From Grammothele lineata (lineage: Eukaryota; Basidiomycota; Agaricomycetes; Polyporales; Polyporaceae): a stretch of DNA of 64,000 nucleotides. Under the pieces are notes generated by a model. The model saw nothing but the letters and a program-made list of their open reading frames with translations. It had not been told where the DNA came from and ran no database searches. The stretch spans positions 62,001 to 126,000 of the forward strand of contig NDFF03000120.1 of the NCBI GenBank assembly GCA_002150815.3, in the 5' to 3' direction. Made by a program: the position numbers and the translations under genes. Below, in pieces: positions 11,278 through 24,886 of this stretch (positions are counted from its first letter, which is position 1; each line of letters starts with the position of its first letter).

Positions 11278-14170
11278 ATGGCACCAGCACGCCGCGCTCG
11301 ACGCGACCACGCCCAGGTCCCTCCTCAGCCACAAAGCACCGGCATCCCTGCCCCCGCAGACGAACAAAGCCCCAACGATGAGCTCTTCCTCGACCCGCTC
11401 ATGGGCACGCCCCTGTCCATCTACGTCGAGAAGGACGTCGACAATAGGGAGGACGTTGTAGACCTCATACAGGTATGTTCCGTACTCGTTCTCCTCTACG
11501 TGTTCTCCCCTTGTACGACGCGTCTTTGGTCCTGGTATGCGTGCTGCGTGGCTCCGGAAGACGGTCTGTCGCTTATGCCAATTTGTATCGCGTTTTTACG
11601 TCTTTCGGCATTGCCTGCACGACCTACATTCTAATCCGGGCGAATATCCTGACATCTTCGGATTACAGAAATGCGGCGGCATTGTCTCTCAAGGCTATAG
11701 CGGTGTTGCGTATATTCTAGGTACAGTTGTCGCTTGGGGGGATATAGCCCTGCGACGTCAGGATTGCCATCTTTCTGGACATGCGCTCATTTCATCCTCT
11801 CACCTAGTGGACCCCCACAAGGAGTCAGGGCAAAGCCTATACCGACAATATGCGGGCAAAAAGGGCAAACTTGTGCTCAATGCGCAGTGGGTTATCCGGT
11901 GCGTTGAGGCAGGGGCGCTACAGACCTACCATACCAACTTCGGGGGATGCAAAGTGACTGGCACGGAGAAGTGGGTAGCCCCTTTGACACCGTTCTTTGC
12001 AATTCTATATCTTACCGTGCTTGTTTGACGATTGCCTAGGGTTATTCCCGTTGCTCACCCTCCGCCCCCGCCGGAGCCTCAGGCTGGCCCGTCGATGCAA
12101 CACGTGCCCCAGCCAACTCACGACGAGATGGTGCACCAGGTTCATCCGGACCAAGTCATTCAGCAACAGCAACAGCAGCAGCAGCACCACCAGGCGCAAC
12201 AGCAGGCTCAGCACCAAGCTCAGCAGCCCCAGGTCCAGCACCAGCCCCAACAGCACCATGCGCACTCCCAGCCGCCGCCGCACGGACACCCACAGGTCAT
12301 GCCGACCCCCCAGGGGATCTCCATAGGCCATCCTGCGCCCATCGTCGCGCACTCCAGTTCGTTCCCGTATACCGTCTATCCGACGCCAATGGACGTTACC
12401 CCGCGCGCAATGCAGCCCCCTACGTCCGGTCCGCCTCAGACCTGGCAGGCTCCGAACGGCATCGCTCCCGCGCAGACACACCTCGCGCCGCCCCCACCGC
12501 CCCCACCGCAGGCCCCGCCCCAGCCGCCGCAACCACAGCCGGAGCATGCGCACCACATGATGGAACGGCACCCAGGATACACGGACGAGCAGCAGCCGTG
12601 GAACGGACCGTACCACCCAATGCCTCCCCCACCACCTCCGCCCGGGATGGTGCCTGCTCCCGCACCGCCGCCAGAATATGATTACAGGTATAGAGAGGAA
12701 CAGGGCGACACGCCCTGGATTCAGCCGCAGGGGTACTATGAACAACAAGTAGGGGGTTTCTTGTGCCACTCACAGTTTCTATGGCTAATGAAGCGGTGTC
12801 TGATAGTACCAGCAGCAGTATGCTGAGCCTCCCCCTCCTCCCGACCAGTATATGGAGGATGCGGGCCCATCTAACGCCGAGCCCGGATCGGAGCAGCCTC
12901 CGCCTGAGACTGCGGACAGGGTGACGAGGGGGCGGAAGCGGAGCAAGGCCCAGGTCCGGTTCATACTCGCTACTAAAGCCACATACTAACGCTTTATACC
13001 TAGCAGCAACCGGCTCCCCCTGCTTCGGAACTAGTGGCTAGGGGGCGCAACGCACCCGCGCGGTCCCCGACTCCCCCAACGCGTGTCGTTAAGAGCACGT
13101 ACGGAGGGAACTTGTTTACATCCGACGACATTGAGTACCTCAAGCGCTATATCGATTACTGCCAGGAACAAGGGCATGTACTGAGGTGAGAACGTTCTGT
13201 AATTTTTTACCTATCCTTTCGCTGAGTGTAGCCGTTCAGTCTGAGGGAAATCTGTGAACGAATAGCTATCAAGGCTCCTCATCACACGTGCGCATACATG
13301 CGAATACTCTGCATAATTTTCCGGCTCATTATCTATGCAGGTTTTATTCTTGGCGTCGATATTGCAACAAGCACAAGATTCGGCTGGGTGGATACGCTAT
13401 GGCTGGCGGCGATGAAGAAGAAGAACCGCCTGCCCCCATACCCGAAAGCGAACCTGGTCCCAGCGAGGTCCCTATGGAGCAAGACCCCCCTCCTCCGCCG
13501 ACGGGGACCGGACCTAACGCTATTGCCGCCGCTCATCGTGCTGCTGCCGGTGACATTCATCGCACGCGGTCACCGACGCCCCCAAGGGCGTTGTTCAGAA
13601 GTACAACAGGCAAGGGTGTCGCGTTCACGGACGAAGACGTCATCTTCCTCGTGCGTTTCTACGAATACCGCAACCGACTGCACGGAGGCAAGCTAGATAT
13701 GGTCACATTCTGGAAAGATGTCGCTGCCAAGGTTCGCAATATCCTTATAAACCACGGATATGTGCTTATCCAGTCATGCATCCGTAGGCACCACATCATT
13801 CCCGGGCTTCGTGGATGAAGTTCTACAGACGACATAAGCACGAACTTCATCGCGAACCGGGCGACGAGCCCCTGCCCGCACCTCCGGAGAAGAAGATGCG
13901 GTACAGCCGGCAGGACGACGTCCTCTTGGCGAAGTTCTTCCTCAACAAGCCAGAAGGGACCTCGGACAAGATCTTCCAGCAGTTCGGCCGTCAGGTGCGT
14001 GATCATGGAATGCGGAGCTCTCCCCAGAGGCTCACCAGACTTCGGTGTTATAGCATCCCCACCATCCTTGGAAGGGTTGGCAGGAGCATCATCGAATACA
14101 CAAGGTCAAGATCGACCACCTCATCAGTAGGCTCGCCGTCGGCGAGAATATTGACGAGGGGGAAGACTAG
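11278..14170 (+). CDS. RAP1: RAP1-like telomere/DNA-binding protein (BRCT plus Myb-like domains)
   Basis: Probable telomere or chromatin protein of the Rap1 family. The N-terminus holds a BRCT domain (LFLDPLMGTPLSIYVEKD, KCGGIVSQGYSGVAYILVD, LVLNAQWVIRCVEAGAL) spanning two introns. Then comes a linker very rich in Gln, Pro and His (about 12030-12760, with poly-Gln and poly-Pro runs). Next are three Myb-like segments, each split by an intron at the same place, just before or inside a repeated APHH motif: FTSDDIEYLKRYI with APHHTFYSWRRYCNKHKIRL; FTDEDVIFLVRFYEYR with APHHSRASWMKFYRRHKHE; YSRQDDVLLAKFFL with APHHPWKGWQEHHRIHKVKI. The protein stops at GENIDEGED, with no visible C-terminal RCT domain. 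BRCT followed by Myb is diagnostic of Rap1; whether it binds telomeric DNA directly or through a TRF-type partner cannot be read from sequence. Confidence 0.85.
12160..12270 (+). repeat. Gln-coding CAG/CAA low-complexity tract in RAP1
   Basis: An uneven run of CAG and CAA codons with scattered His and Ala (QQQQQQQQHHQAQQQAQHQAQQ type). It lies in the disordered linker between the BRCT and Myb regions and is likely to vary in length between strains. Confidence 0.8.
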
Positions 14171-15169
14171 CCCTGCGGACCTGTACGATTATGGACGTTC
14201 TGCTCCTGATTATACACTTTGTAGCATGCTTTCGGCCTTTCTATGGACCGTGATGAACCTTTTATTTTGGATGTATCCAGCTGCTTAGCAGATATTCGAT
14301 GCTTTCATTGACGGATAGGACCTGCTTGTGTGATTGCGGTGCAGTCAGCCCTCCGTCGTCTTCATTAGACAGGGAGTCAGTCATGGAGGAGCACAGTACC
14401 GTTCCCATTGGCACTGCTCAATGTGCCTTGAACGCAGATTACGTGTATGTCCTCCATAGCCCTCTCGCTGACTCTCAATGAACCAACGGTAATGTTGCTT
14501 GCTAGTGCCCGAGAGGTCGTCGATTGTGGCATGGTAACAACCTGAAGGTGCGTCTAACCTACATCTACTCTGTAATTTACTTCTATTCATGTTGGTGCCC
14601 ATACACAGCCTGAATGCAGCTATCGATAGGCAACCAGAGGCACACCATGCGCGATTCGTCTGGGATGCGTGACTCAATGGTTGCAAGATAAAGAACTGTT
14701 TATCATCGCGACTTAGCAAAGTAGTGCGTCCTTATTCACTTTGTCGCGTATCATATGTGATTGCATTGGAGCCTCTTTCTTACCGTTTTATCCATTGTCT
14801 TCCACGAATCTCTAGCTTACAGATCAACGGCACCAATTCGCCTTCATTGGGCGGCAGCCAGCTCCTCCGAGAACCTCTTCGTCCACACAGGTGGACCCCC
14901 GTTCATGTCGGCTGAACATAACCGGCATAGCAGCCGAATTTCGCCAACTCAATGCCCAACGCTGTGAGAAAGGGGATCCGACACACGAGGTCGGTAGTGT
15001 TCTATCGCTAAGCGTTTTCCAACACTTGCGGGAGTTGTTGCCAGACTTCGAGTCCCCGGAAGATAACCCCGGGGCCCCAACATGGAATCATAAGACGTTC
15101 AAAAACATACATAAGCGTTGGATCGGATTGTCCGGGCCCTCAAACCCCACCCAATCGTTTTTGCTTGCC
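14171..15169. other. Intergenic RAP1-EthD, with a coding-like stretch next to the EthD gene
   Basis: No complete gene is supported. From about 14915 to 15169 the frame of the downstream EthD gene stays open and looks protein-like (LNAQRCEKGDPTHEVGSVLS, later TWNHKTFKNIHKRWIGLS), but it has no ATG of its own. It could be an unannotated 5' exon or the remnant of another gene. The rest is non-descript, AT-richer sequence. Confidence 0.4.
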
Positions 15170-15722
15170 ATGGCTCCCGCTATTCCCAGCTTCCGCCCCG
15201 ATCGCGTCCGCGTTTGCTGCTACATCTCCCCCAAGAAGGGCTTGTCCGTGGAGGAGTTCCGAGACTATTGGCTCAATCATCACGGCAATGTGTTCTCATC
15301 CGTCGCAGTGGTGAAACGGAACATATTGAAGTACGAACAGGTATGCGTCTAATTCCGCGGTCTACATGTTGGCGACGCCTACCATTACTCTAAATCTGTA
15401 GTTCCATTTCGACGCGGTACACACCGACGCAATCACCTCACACATTCCCGGTTACGAACCTGTGACTTTCAGTGGAGTGGTCATCTTCGAAGCGGAGACC
15501 ATCGAAAAGGTGTTGGAGGTCTTCACGGACGAAGAGTACCTGCGCGTCGTTCGCCCGGACGAGGAGAGATTCATGGACGTTGCGAGCACAAAGTTCGTCG
15601 CGGGACCCTATGCCGTCTTCATCGGAGAGCCCGCAGTGGGGAAGGTACGTGTCATGGATAGCATCTCCCTGAGATATACACATGGATCTTACTCGGTTGT
15701 GAACCTCCTTGCGCAGTTATGA
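15170..15722 (+). CDS. EthD-domain protein, copy 1
   Basis: Small protein of the EthD / dimeric alpha-beta barrel family, a fold found in fungal dehydratases and quinone- or polyketide-modifying enzymes. No substrate can be assigned. Three exons: 15170-15341 (MAPAIPSFRPDRVRVCCYIS, EEFRDYWLNHHGNVF), about 15402-15644 (FHFDAVHTDAI, VVIFEAETIEKVLEVFTDEEYLRVVRPDEERF), and a last exon contributing only Leu and the stop, so that the protein ends AVGKL. The FRxYWLNxH motif and the DEEYLRVVRPDEE motif are typical of the family. The start is the ATG directly before the conserved core. A second copy follows 430 bases downstream on the same strand, so the pair arose by tandem duplication. Confidence 0.75.
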
Positions 15723-16155
15723 AGATATTAGGGGAAGTCAATCGACGTCTACATCTTAGGACTTTCGTTGAACGTTTACCTATGCATAGCGTTGAAGTGT
15801 GAGCGGTGTGTGGACCTGTTTCTAGACCTGATATAATCCGGACACGTGTCCCAGGTTGTGCCCATAGATGGCCCGGGGTGAATGTGGGTCTCCGACGGCT
15901 GGTTGCCAATCGCGCCGAGCGGTTCAGCCTGGTTCAGCCGGTCGTTGACCGGTGAGTCGTTGCGTTATGAGGCCCGCCATTCGGCATTCGGATGGGTCAA
16001 TATAGTGTGTCACCTGTTGCCGCTGCTTGGATGACATTTAGCCCGCTCGTCCTTGCCCTCTCGTGAATATGAGTGGGTCGCTGGATCAATGATTTTAAAA
16101 GTAGGCAGGACCGGAGAACGACTCGAGCCATGCCAACGACTCCCCGTACATCCGA
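15723..16155. other. Intergenic between the EthD copies
   Basis: I see nothing that looks like a gene. The stretch separates the tandem EthD copies and presumably holds the promoter of the second. Confidence 0.5.
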
Positions 16156-16604
16156 ATGACTTCTACCATCCTGTCACCCCAAACTCGTCGAATCCGCGTC
16201 TGCGCCATCGCCTACGCCAAGGAAGGCATCGCGCCCGAGGAATTTCGCGAATTTTGGCTCAACAGGCATAAAGAGCTATTTACCTCCCTTTCGATCGTGA
16301 AAGAGAATATTCACAAGTACGCTCAGGTGAGAACGTCATGCCGACATTCAGTGTTCATGCAATAACAATAATCACCGGGTAGTTTTATGTGGACCCAGAA
16401 CTGGCAAATCCGCCTGTTGAAGACGTTCCTAGCCCTCCCCATGCCGGAATGGCGATATTTGAAGCCGAGAGTCTAGAAAAGATATACGAGGTTTTCCGCG
16501 ACGAAGACTACCTGCGCCTCGTTCGCCCAGATGAGGAGAAATACATCAATATCACAGATACGGAGTTCGTGGGAGGCCCTTTTGCCTCCATCATTGTTCG
16601 GTAA
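16156..16604 (+). CDS. EthD-domain protein, copy 2
   Basis: Paralogue of the gene just upstream. Two exons are joined over a short intron at about 16327-16382 (GTGAGA donor, GGTAG acceptor). The core reads TRRIRVCAIAYAKEGIAPEE, FREFWLNRHKELFTSLSIVK, then FYVDPELANPPVED and VFRDEDYLRLVRPDEEKYIN, matching copy 1 position by position. It ends FASIIVR with TAA, a few residues shorter than copy 1; a GTAAAG at the stop could alternatively be a donor for one more small exon, as in copy 1. Likely a small cytosolic dimeric barrel protein of unknown substrate. Confidence 0.7.
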
Positions 16605-17196
16605 AGAGACTCTAGCTAAACAGAGTGGGAACCTATTGGAATTCCCTGAAGTTTTGTATACTGATCATCCTCATGTCAGAACAACTACTCACAGCATAGT
16701 TGAATTGGAGGAACGCGAGAAGCATTCACCCAGCTTCGGTGGACCTGCCACGTCCCAATGACTCAACGATGAACTTTCAACCAAGTGCTTGTGCAGTTAC
16801 TAGTCACGTTTGTAAAGGCTGATTGAGTCGGCGGGTTTCGTTATATCCTTCCGTATTCGAGCGCTTGACAGATGCTAGGCATAATGGTACCTAGCTGGTT
16901 GTGTATCAATGAGATAACAAGTGAGAAGATCGACCAGACGTGGAGACTGGTGGTAGACCAGAATTAAGTTGTTGAACGACATCGTGACGGTCAATAGGCG
17001 AGAATCCCTTACCAATTTGAGCGAGGGTCTAGAACTCGATCATCATCGCCTCTTATCTCAGCTACTATGTACGTCTATGGGAGAACGTCGTTAAACGCTC
17101 ACACCTTATCTTGAACGAACACTACGGCGTTCGTGTAAGACCTGCGACATCCGACCCACCAACCAACCAGACGTTTTGACTCAGACATTGCGCAAT
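16605..17196. other. Intergenic, nothing recognised
   Basis: About 590 bases without a supported gene, repeat or RNA. It presumably contains the promoter of the dioxygenase gene. Confidence 0.5.
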
Positions 17197-18678
17197 ATGA
17201 GTAGGAACCTTGAATACCTCTCTCAGGGTCAGGTTGACAAGGTTCGTACATATACGAGGCTTCACCGGCAAGCGGTTGTCAACGGCTGATACATATACGC
17301 TCGAACGTGCACATTTTGCAGTTTCGGACGGACGGGTGAGTATACTTATATTAGCTGCGCTCTGTTCAGAGTCGAAGTTGATCCATTCATTCCAGTTACC
17401 TCCGGATACCAGCGTTCTTACAGCCGGACGAGGTCGAAGCGCTTCTGACCCGCACCAGGCAACTTCTCGAGAACTTCAGCATTGAGGACCATCCTCTGGT
17501 TGGTGTCCATGGAACTTACGCACACCACCGGCGCTGAACTTATGTTTCATAGACTAAGTTTACCACCGGGGACGACAACCATGTCGGCGATGATTACTTT
17601 CTTACATCGGGAGACAAGATCCGCTTTTTCTTCGAAGAAGACGCAGTCGACAAGGAAGGAAAGCTGAACAGGGACAAGATCAGAGCTGTCAATAAGATTG
17701 GTCACGGTACAATCCAACAAATTACTCCGCTCTCCTGAAGTACTCATTTGAATGATCAGGTCTTCATGAGCAAGATGAGGTCTTCCGTAAAGTGACGCTC
17801 GAGAACGAGAAGATGAAAGCCGTAGTAAAAGATCTGCAGTTTCACCATGATCCAGTAGGTGAGTCGAATTTTGATGCCGTTCTATATGTTTCAAGGATGT
17901 TTGACGTTGATTCGTGCAGCCTTACAGTCAATGGTCATCTGTAAGCAGCCCCAAATAGGAGGTGAAGGTAAAGTCCAGTATACTATTTCGACGCGTCATG
18001 GAGACTTCTAACAAGAGCATTTAGTACCCGAGCATAATGACTCGTACGTTCCATCATCTCTGCTTATCCTCGGCTAGCATGGTTATAAGTATGTTGTTGC
18101 CCACAGGACGTTCCTGGTACGTGAAGTTCCATGCCTTGTCTGCTCCACGGAGCGATACTGATTCCCTGGCATCTAGTACACAAACCCACCGTCTGCCCTA
18201 GGCTTCTGGATGCCTCTTGAGAAATGCACTCCCGAGAATGGCGCACTATCCTTCTTGCCCGGATCGCATCTCACTGCTCCCATAACCAAGCGCTTCGTCC
18301 GCATGCCTTCAGGCGGTACCGGTTTCGAGTCGCTCATCCCCCCAGAGAAGGTTCCGAAGAACCCAGAAGGAAAGTATGTATTGGAGGCATGTGAACCTGG
18401 TGAGTCTACTCTTCCTTTTGACGTGATGCTATTCGTGGATCGAGATCCCAATGAAACTCTTTCGCTCAGGCGATCTGGTACTCATTCACGGGAGCGTGCT
18501 CCACAAGTCTGAGCGGAACACAAGTACAAGGACACGCTATGCATATACCTTCCATATGGTCGAGTCCCCGCCACACGCCGAGTATGACGCGAAGAACTGG
18601 TTACAGCCGACGCCCGAAACGCCGTTCCCGCACATTCTCGATACACCTAATGCGACCATTGTCCCCGTCGGCGCGTGA
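17197..18678 (+). CDS. Phytanoyl-CoA dioxygenase (PhyH) family protein
   Basis: Iron(II)/2-oxoglutarate-dependent oxygenase of the PhyH family, close in length (about 290 residues) and motifs to the human PHYHD1 type. Several short introns are removed; the N-terminus reads MSRNLEYLSQGQVDK, then FRTDGYLRIPAFLQPDEVEA. The metal-binding HxD is in GEVPEHNDSTFLYTNPP; the distal His lies in DLVLIHGSVLHKSERN and the 2-oxoglutarate-binding Arg in TRTRYAYTFH. FWMPLEKCTPENGALSFLPG is the usual PhyH core. The C-terminus, IVPVGA, has no peroxisomal targeting tripeptide, so a cytosolic location is more likely. The first donor (GTTCGT) is unusual, so the first exon is the least certain. The substrate is unknown. 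The gene converges on THI6, with only about 125 bases between the stops. Confidence 0.85.
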
Positions 18679-18803
18679 AGCCCTCGAAAATACAAGGTAG
18701 ACGAGAAGCCGGACGTGGAAACTACATGGATGTCTTGACTGTGGTACATCGGTGTATTGTACAATACAGAGACCGACCGATACGTACGCCGCTCCTTCAA
18801 TCT

Positions 18804-20951
18804 CTATGCTATCTCAACCTTGGCGTGCTGCGCGATTTTCTCCGGCGTAAGAGCACCGAGCTCATCTATGAAAGCAGATAGAAAGGTCCCACTTCCCCGG
18901 ACGTCCGGCCTCGCCGCGGCAAGCTCGGAAGCGATTGTGACGGCGAGCACCCTAGGGAAACGAGACATCGTAAGCTCTATGTCACAGGGAAGGGAGGTGT
19001 ACATATACCCACCCCGCGATGGCAGCGATGAACATATCCCCGCGCACGAGCTTCGCGTCTTCCGGTGCCTCCGGTGAGCGCGCTTCTGAAGCATCCATGC
19101 TGGCCCCGGCACAGAACGTGGCGACGGCAGTGCCGACCATGCACCCCGACCCTGTGATCTCACCGAGGAGCGGGTGCCCGTTCGAGAGCCGTGCGACGCG
19201 TATGCCATCGGAGACGTAGTCCACGACACCCGTAAGAACGACAATTGCGCCTGTGCCCACGTGAGAAGACGTAACGGTGAGACGGGAAGGCGAACACATA
19301 CGTTGCTTCTTTGAGAGATGGCGCACGAAGCCTGCTGGGTCGGCGAAGCCTTTGCCCACGCTGTCGACGCCTTTCGCTTGGACCTGCGTGTGTCGAGAGA
19401 TAGACCGGGAGACCTAATTAGTACATTGTAGGGTACGTACGGAGAAGCGGAGGTGACACAGACCTCAGCCCAGTTCGCAAGTGCCGCAAGCTCTCCGGCG
19501 TTGCCTTTGATGACCGTCGCCTGCCATGCATTCAGAAGAGCGGCGGCAGATGTCCTGCGGAAGGCTGTCGCACCAACGCCAACGGGATCGAAAACCACAG
19601 GCTTGCGTTGGATGTTGTAGTTGAAACCTACGCGCAAGATAATCAAAATGGGATGTGCGAAAGAGGGCGGTGAGGACAAACACACGCGCACCTCCTGACA
19701 GCATGCCATCGATGTTCTGGATCGTACCAAAATTGACAAGGAGAGCCCCGCCAGCCACGCTGAGGTCTGCCATCTCTTCAGGCGACGTGGCCATGATGGG
19801 CGATGCGCCCAGGGCTATGGTCGCGTTGGCAGATTGAGTTGTCACGACGTTGTTGGTAATCTAGGAGGAAACGTCGGAGCATCGTTAAGTGAAATGTGAT
19901 GCTTCGTCGACCAACGCTGTCAAACCAACCTGGTGGACGAGCGGCGAGTGCTTCTTCACGCTACTGAGGCGGTTGCCTGCCATTTGCTTTATAGAGTCGG
20001 CGGAGAGCGGGCTCAGAGAGGCGGCGAATGTTGTGACTGGGTTAGCCTTGAACGCCTGAACAATAGTCGCGATTTTCTTCGCGGCGTTGTAAGGGTCGTT
20101 GGATGCTACGATATCGCTCACAACGGCAAGTCCGTCTAGCAAGCGGCCGGATGGCGATACCGACCCATGCAGACAGTGCAGGGCATTTTCTGACTTGATT
20201 CCCGCTATCCGGGAGTTTAGTTAGAATCTAGAGTACGAATCAATCGAGAAATCCATACCGATAGACACAGCCCTGACGCCACGGCCTTCGGTGCACGTCT
20301 CTAACACTTCCAGCAGTTCACCGACGCCCTTAACGCCTACAACCGGACTGGTCAATTTCTTCGTTTGAGTAGCCCATACAGGGCCCAGTCCGACGTAATC
20401 AACGCGGTCTGCAATCGCCTGCTTGACATGCTCGACCGTATTACACGTCATACCGATGATGGCGTTAGGCGGGAGCAGTTTCCGGGCGAGGTCCACAGGC
20501 ATGTCTGTCTGACCGATGTGAACGCCGTCGGCACCGATAGCGAGTGCGACATCTATACGATCGTTGATGAGGATGGGTACGTTGTACTTTCTACAGATGT
20601 CTTTCGTCGCCTGCGCGATCCTGACGAACTGGGGTGGGCGACGGGTTGGAAGGGGTGGGGGATACTGAACAGGCGAAGACTCACCTCGCCGGTATCTGCG
20701 TTCTTCTCCCGGACCTGAACAAGCGACACGCCGCCCTTGATCGACTGCGGAAAGCGGGATGAGAACTGAGGATCGTTACGTTGCGGTGAAGGCTTCTACT
20801 TCTTCCAGAGATTCTAGATAGTCCTGTCGTGCACTCAGGACGGCTGCAGCATGCGGACCGAACGTCGAACACCTACTTTCCCAGCCGGTAAGAGATCTCT
20901 CCCCGTGACAAGGTAGAGCGAGTAGTCGACCGCAGGTTTCTCGTTGCCCAT
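18804..20951 (-). CDS. THI6: Bifunctional thiamine-phosphate synthase / hydroxyethylthiazole kinase
   Basis: Makes thiamine phosphate by two activities in one chain. The N-terminal ThiE-type half joins HMP-PP to thiazole phosphate; the C-terminal ThiM-type half phosphorylates hydroxyethylthiazole. The start at 20951 gives MGNEKPAVDYSLYLVTGRDL, then an intron, DYLESLEE and SLVQVREKNADTGE. ThiE motifs follow: HIGQTDMPVDLARKLLPPNA, IGMTCNTVEHVKQA, DYVGLGPVWATQTKK. The kinase half begins near 20160: PLVHQ, ITNNVVTTQSANATIALGAS, PVVFDPVGVGATAFR, VIKGNAGELAALA, and the active-site loop GEITGSGCMVGTAVATF with its catalytic Cys. It ends KIAQHAKVEIA. The fused architecture is the fungal norm. I saw no thiamine riboswitch in its introns or leader. 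Confidence 0.93.
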
Positions 20952-22260
20952 TTGAGATTATTTCCGGTAAGCGGGTGAGTAGGAGGGGTGTTCGCACCGA
21001 GCACAGAGGAACAGCCAACTTAAAGATAGCGATGAGGATCACGTCATCGCTGACGGTGAGTCAGTTATTATGGCCTGTTCTGAGGGAACGGTTGCGGTTA
21101 AGTACGCTCCGAGACGTAGTCAAAGAAAGCGGAAATGTCGAGGAGACAAGCTGGATCGCGTTCCAAGGGGCCTGCTCAAGGTGGTGTGTGGTGTACGTAC
21201 ATAGCCGCAGACCATACATACGGGACTCGCGTACATCGCGTCCGAGCGGCTTGGTCTTCAAAAAGCCACATATGGATTGAAGCGCCGGCTGGCGGTGGCG
21301 CTGTGCTAGACTCTGACGCCCAGGATCATGCGGTCGCAATATTAATCACCCTCCTCCTCCTCCTCCTCCCGGCGAATTAATTGCTACTAACGTTGCTCTC
21401 GTACCATGTCATACGTGTCATGAGAACGGAACGCGTTCGTCACTTCGTGCTTGCGGTATGTCTTGCACAGTTGATTTGATGTCGAAGCACAAGTTGACAG
21501 ACTCTCAGCGAATGATTACAAGAGCATTTCTCTCGTTTGCCACCAGTGTGCTTCAAGTTGAAGATATCTTACTTCAGAGCAAGTCATATTCATCCATACA
21601 AGTTGCTCATCCGCGTGTAGGATTCTAGAACAATGAAGCGCAGGGCATACACCGTCAGTGTATGCAATACCTACGGCAGAGATTCTCGAGACTCATTGAC
21701 CGGCGTCGGTACGTTCGCATTAACAACGCGCTCTCGATTTCGTTGAGGATTCCACGACGATATCAAAACAAACCGATCTCCGGCAACATCAACCCGTAGA
21801 GATGGCGCAGGACGCTCGAACATTCTCTCACCTAGTGTAACCATGCGCTGGTACCCGCTTTACCGCAGGCCAATGGCCTCGGCCGAGCTGACGTGGTCAC
21901 ACTGTATCGGTGAGTCGCCAGTGTACTTTGCATGCCGGTTCTGAATTGCTGCCAGCACGGCCATAGAATTGTATCCGTGCCCAGGATTCACGAAGATGCA
22001 ATCACAAAGGAGCAAATGCTGTAGTATGTGGCGCTGTTCACGATTGCCGCTGCTACTTGGTGAGTCAATGACCGGCCGACATCCTGCGGCTACGTGTCTC
22101 TGATTGGAAGTGGTTGCGCTGTCCGGGGCGCTTCCCTTTGTATATGGCTGGCTGACGTGTCCTTCTCTAAGTATTGTAATATAATACCTTGTGCTTGCCA
22201 ATCTACGTCAATCAACCTACTCCCACCGTGGCCCTCTGACGGACCAATCTTAAGCCTATC
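20952..22260. other. Intergenic between divergent THI6 and the BiP-like gene
   Basis: A 1.3 kb stretch holding two promoters. No gene is supported: the longest frame (minus strand, 21860-22201) has random composition. A (CTC)n microsatellite lies at about 21349-21370. No thiamine-responsive or unfolded-protein-response motif could be assigned with confidence. Confidence 0.5.
21349..21370. repeat. (CTC)n microsatellite
   Basis: About seven uninterrupted CTC units in the divergent promoter region. Confidence 0.8.
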
Positions 22261-24732
<2,472 letters not shown>

Positions 24733-24886
24733 TGGACCAGAGTTTCTTGTATATCTGACGTGTCGTATCCTAGTGGCGACTTCATGACTTGTGGGGACCC
24801 ATGTATTTTTGATGTTGTTCAAGAGAATGTAAAGCCAACTTGAGCCCATGATTAAATTATATTGAAAGTTCATCGATTACGAACTC

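Noticed and set aside
12005..12769. 254-codon minus-strand frame opposite RAP1
   Set aside because: Shadow of the Gln/Pro-rich linker: CAG/CCN repeats read backwards give Leu/Arg runs.
17990..17996. Single ACGCGT sites elsewhere (for example in the dioxygenase gene and in the CDC24 3' region)
   Set aside because: Isolated copies, at about the frequency expected by chance and not placed in promoters.
20952..22260. Possible TPP riboswitch near THI6
   Set aside because: I looked for the conserved CUGAGA and ACCUGA-type elements in the leader and introns and did not find a convincing pair.
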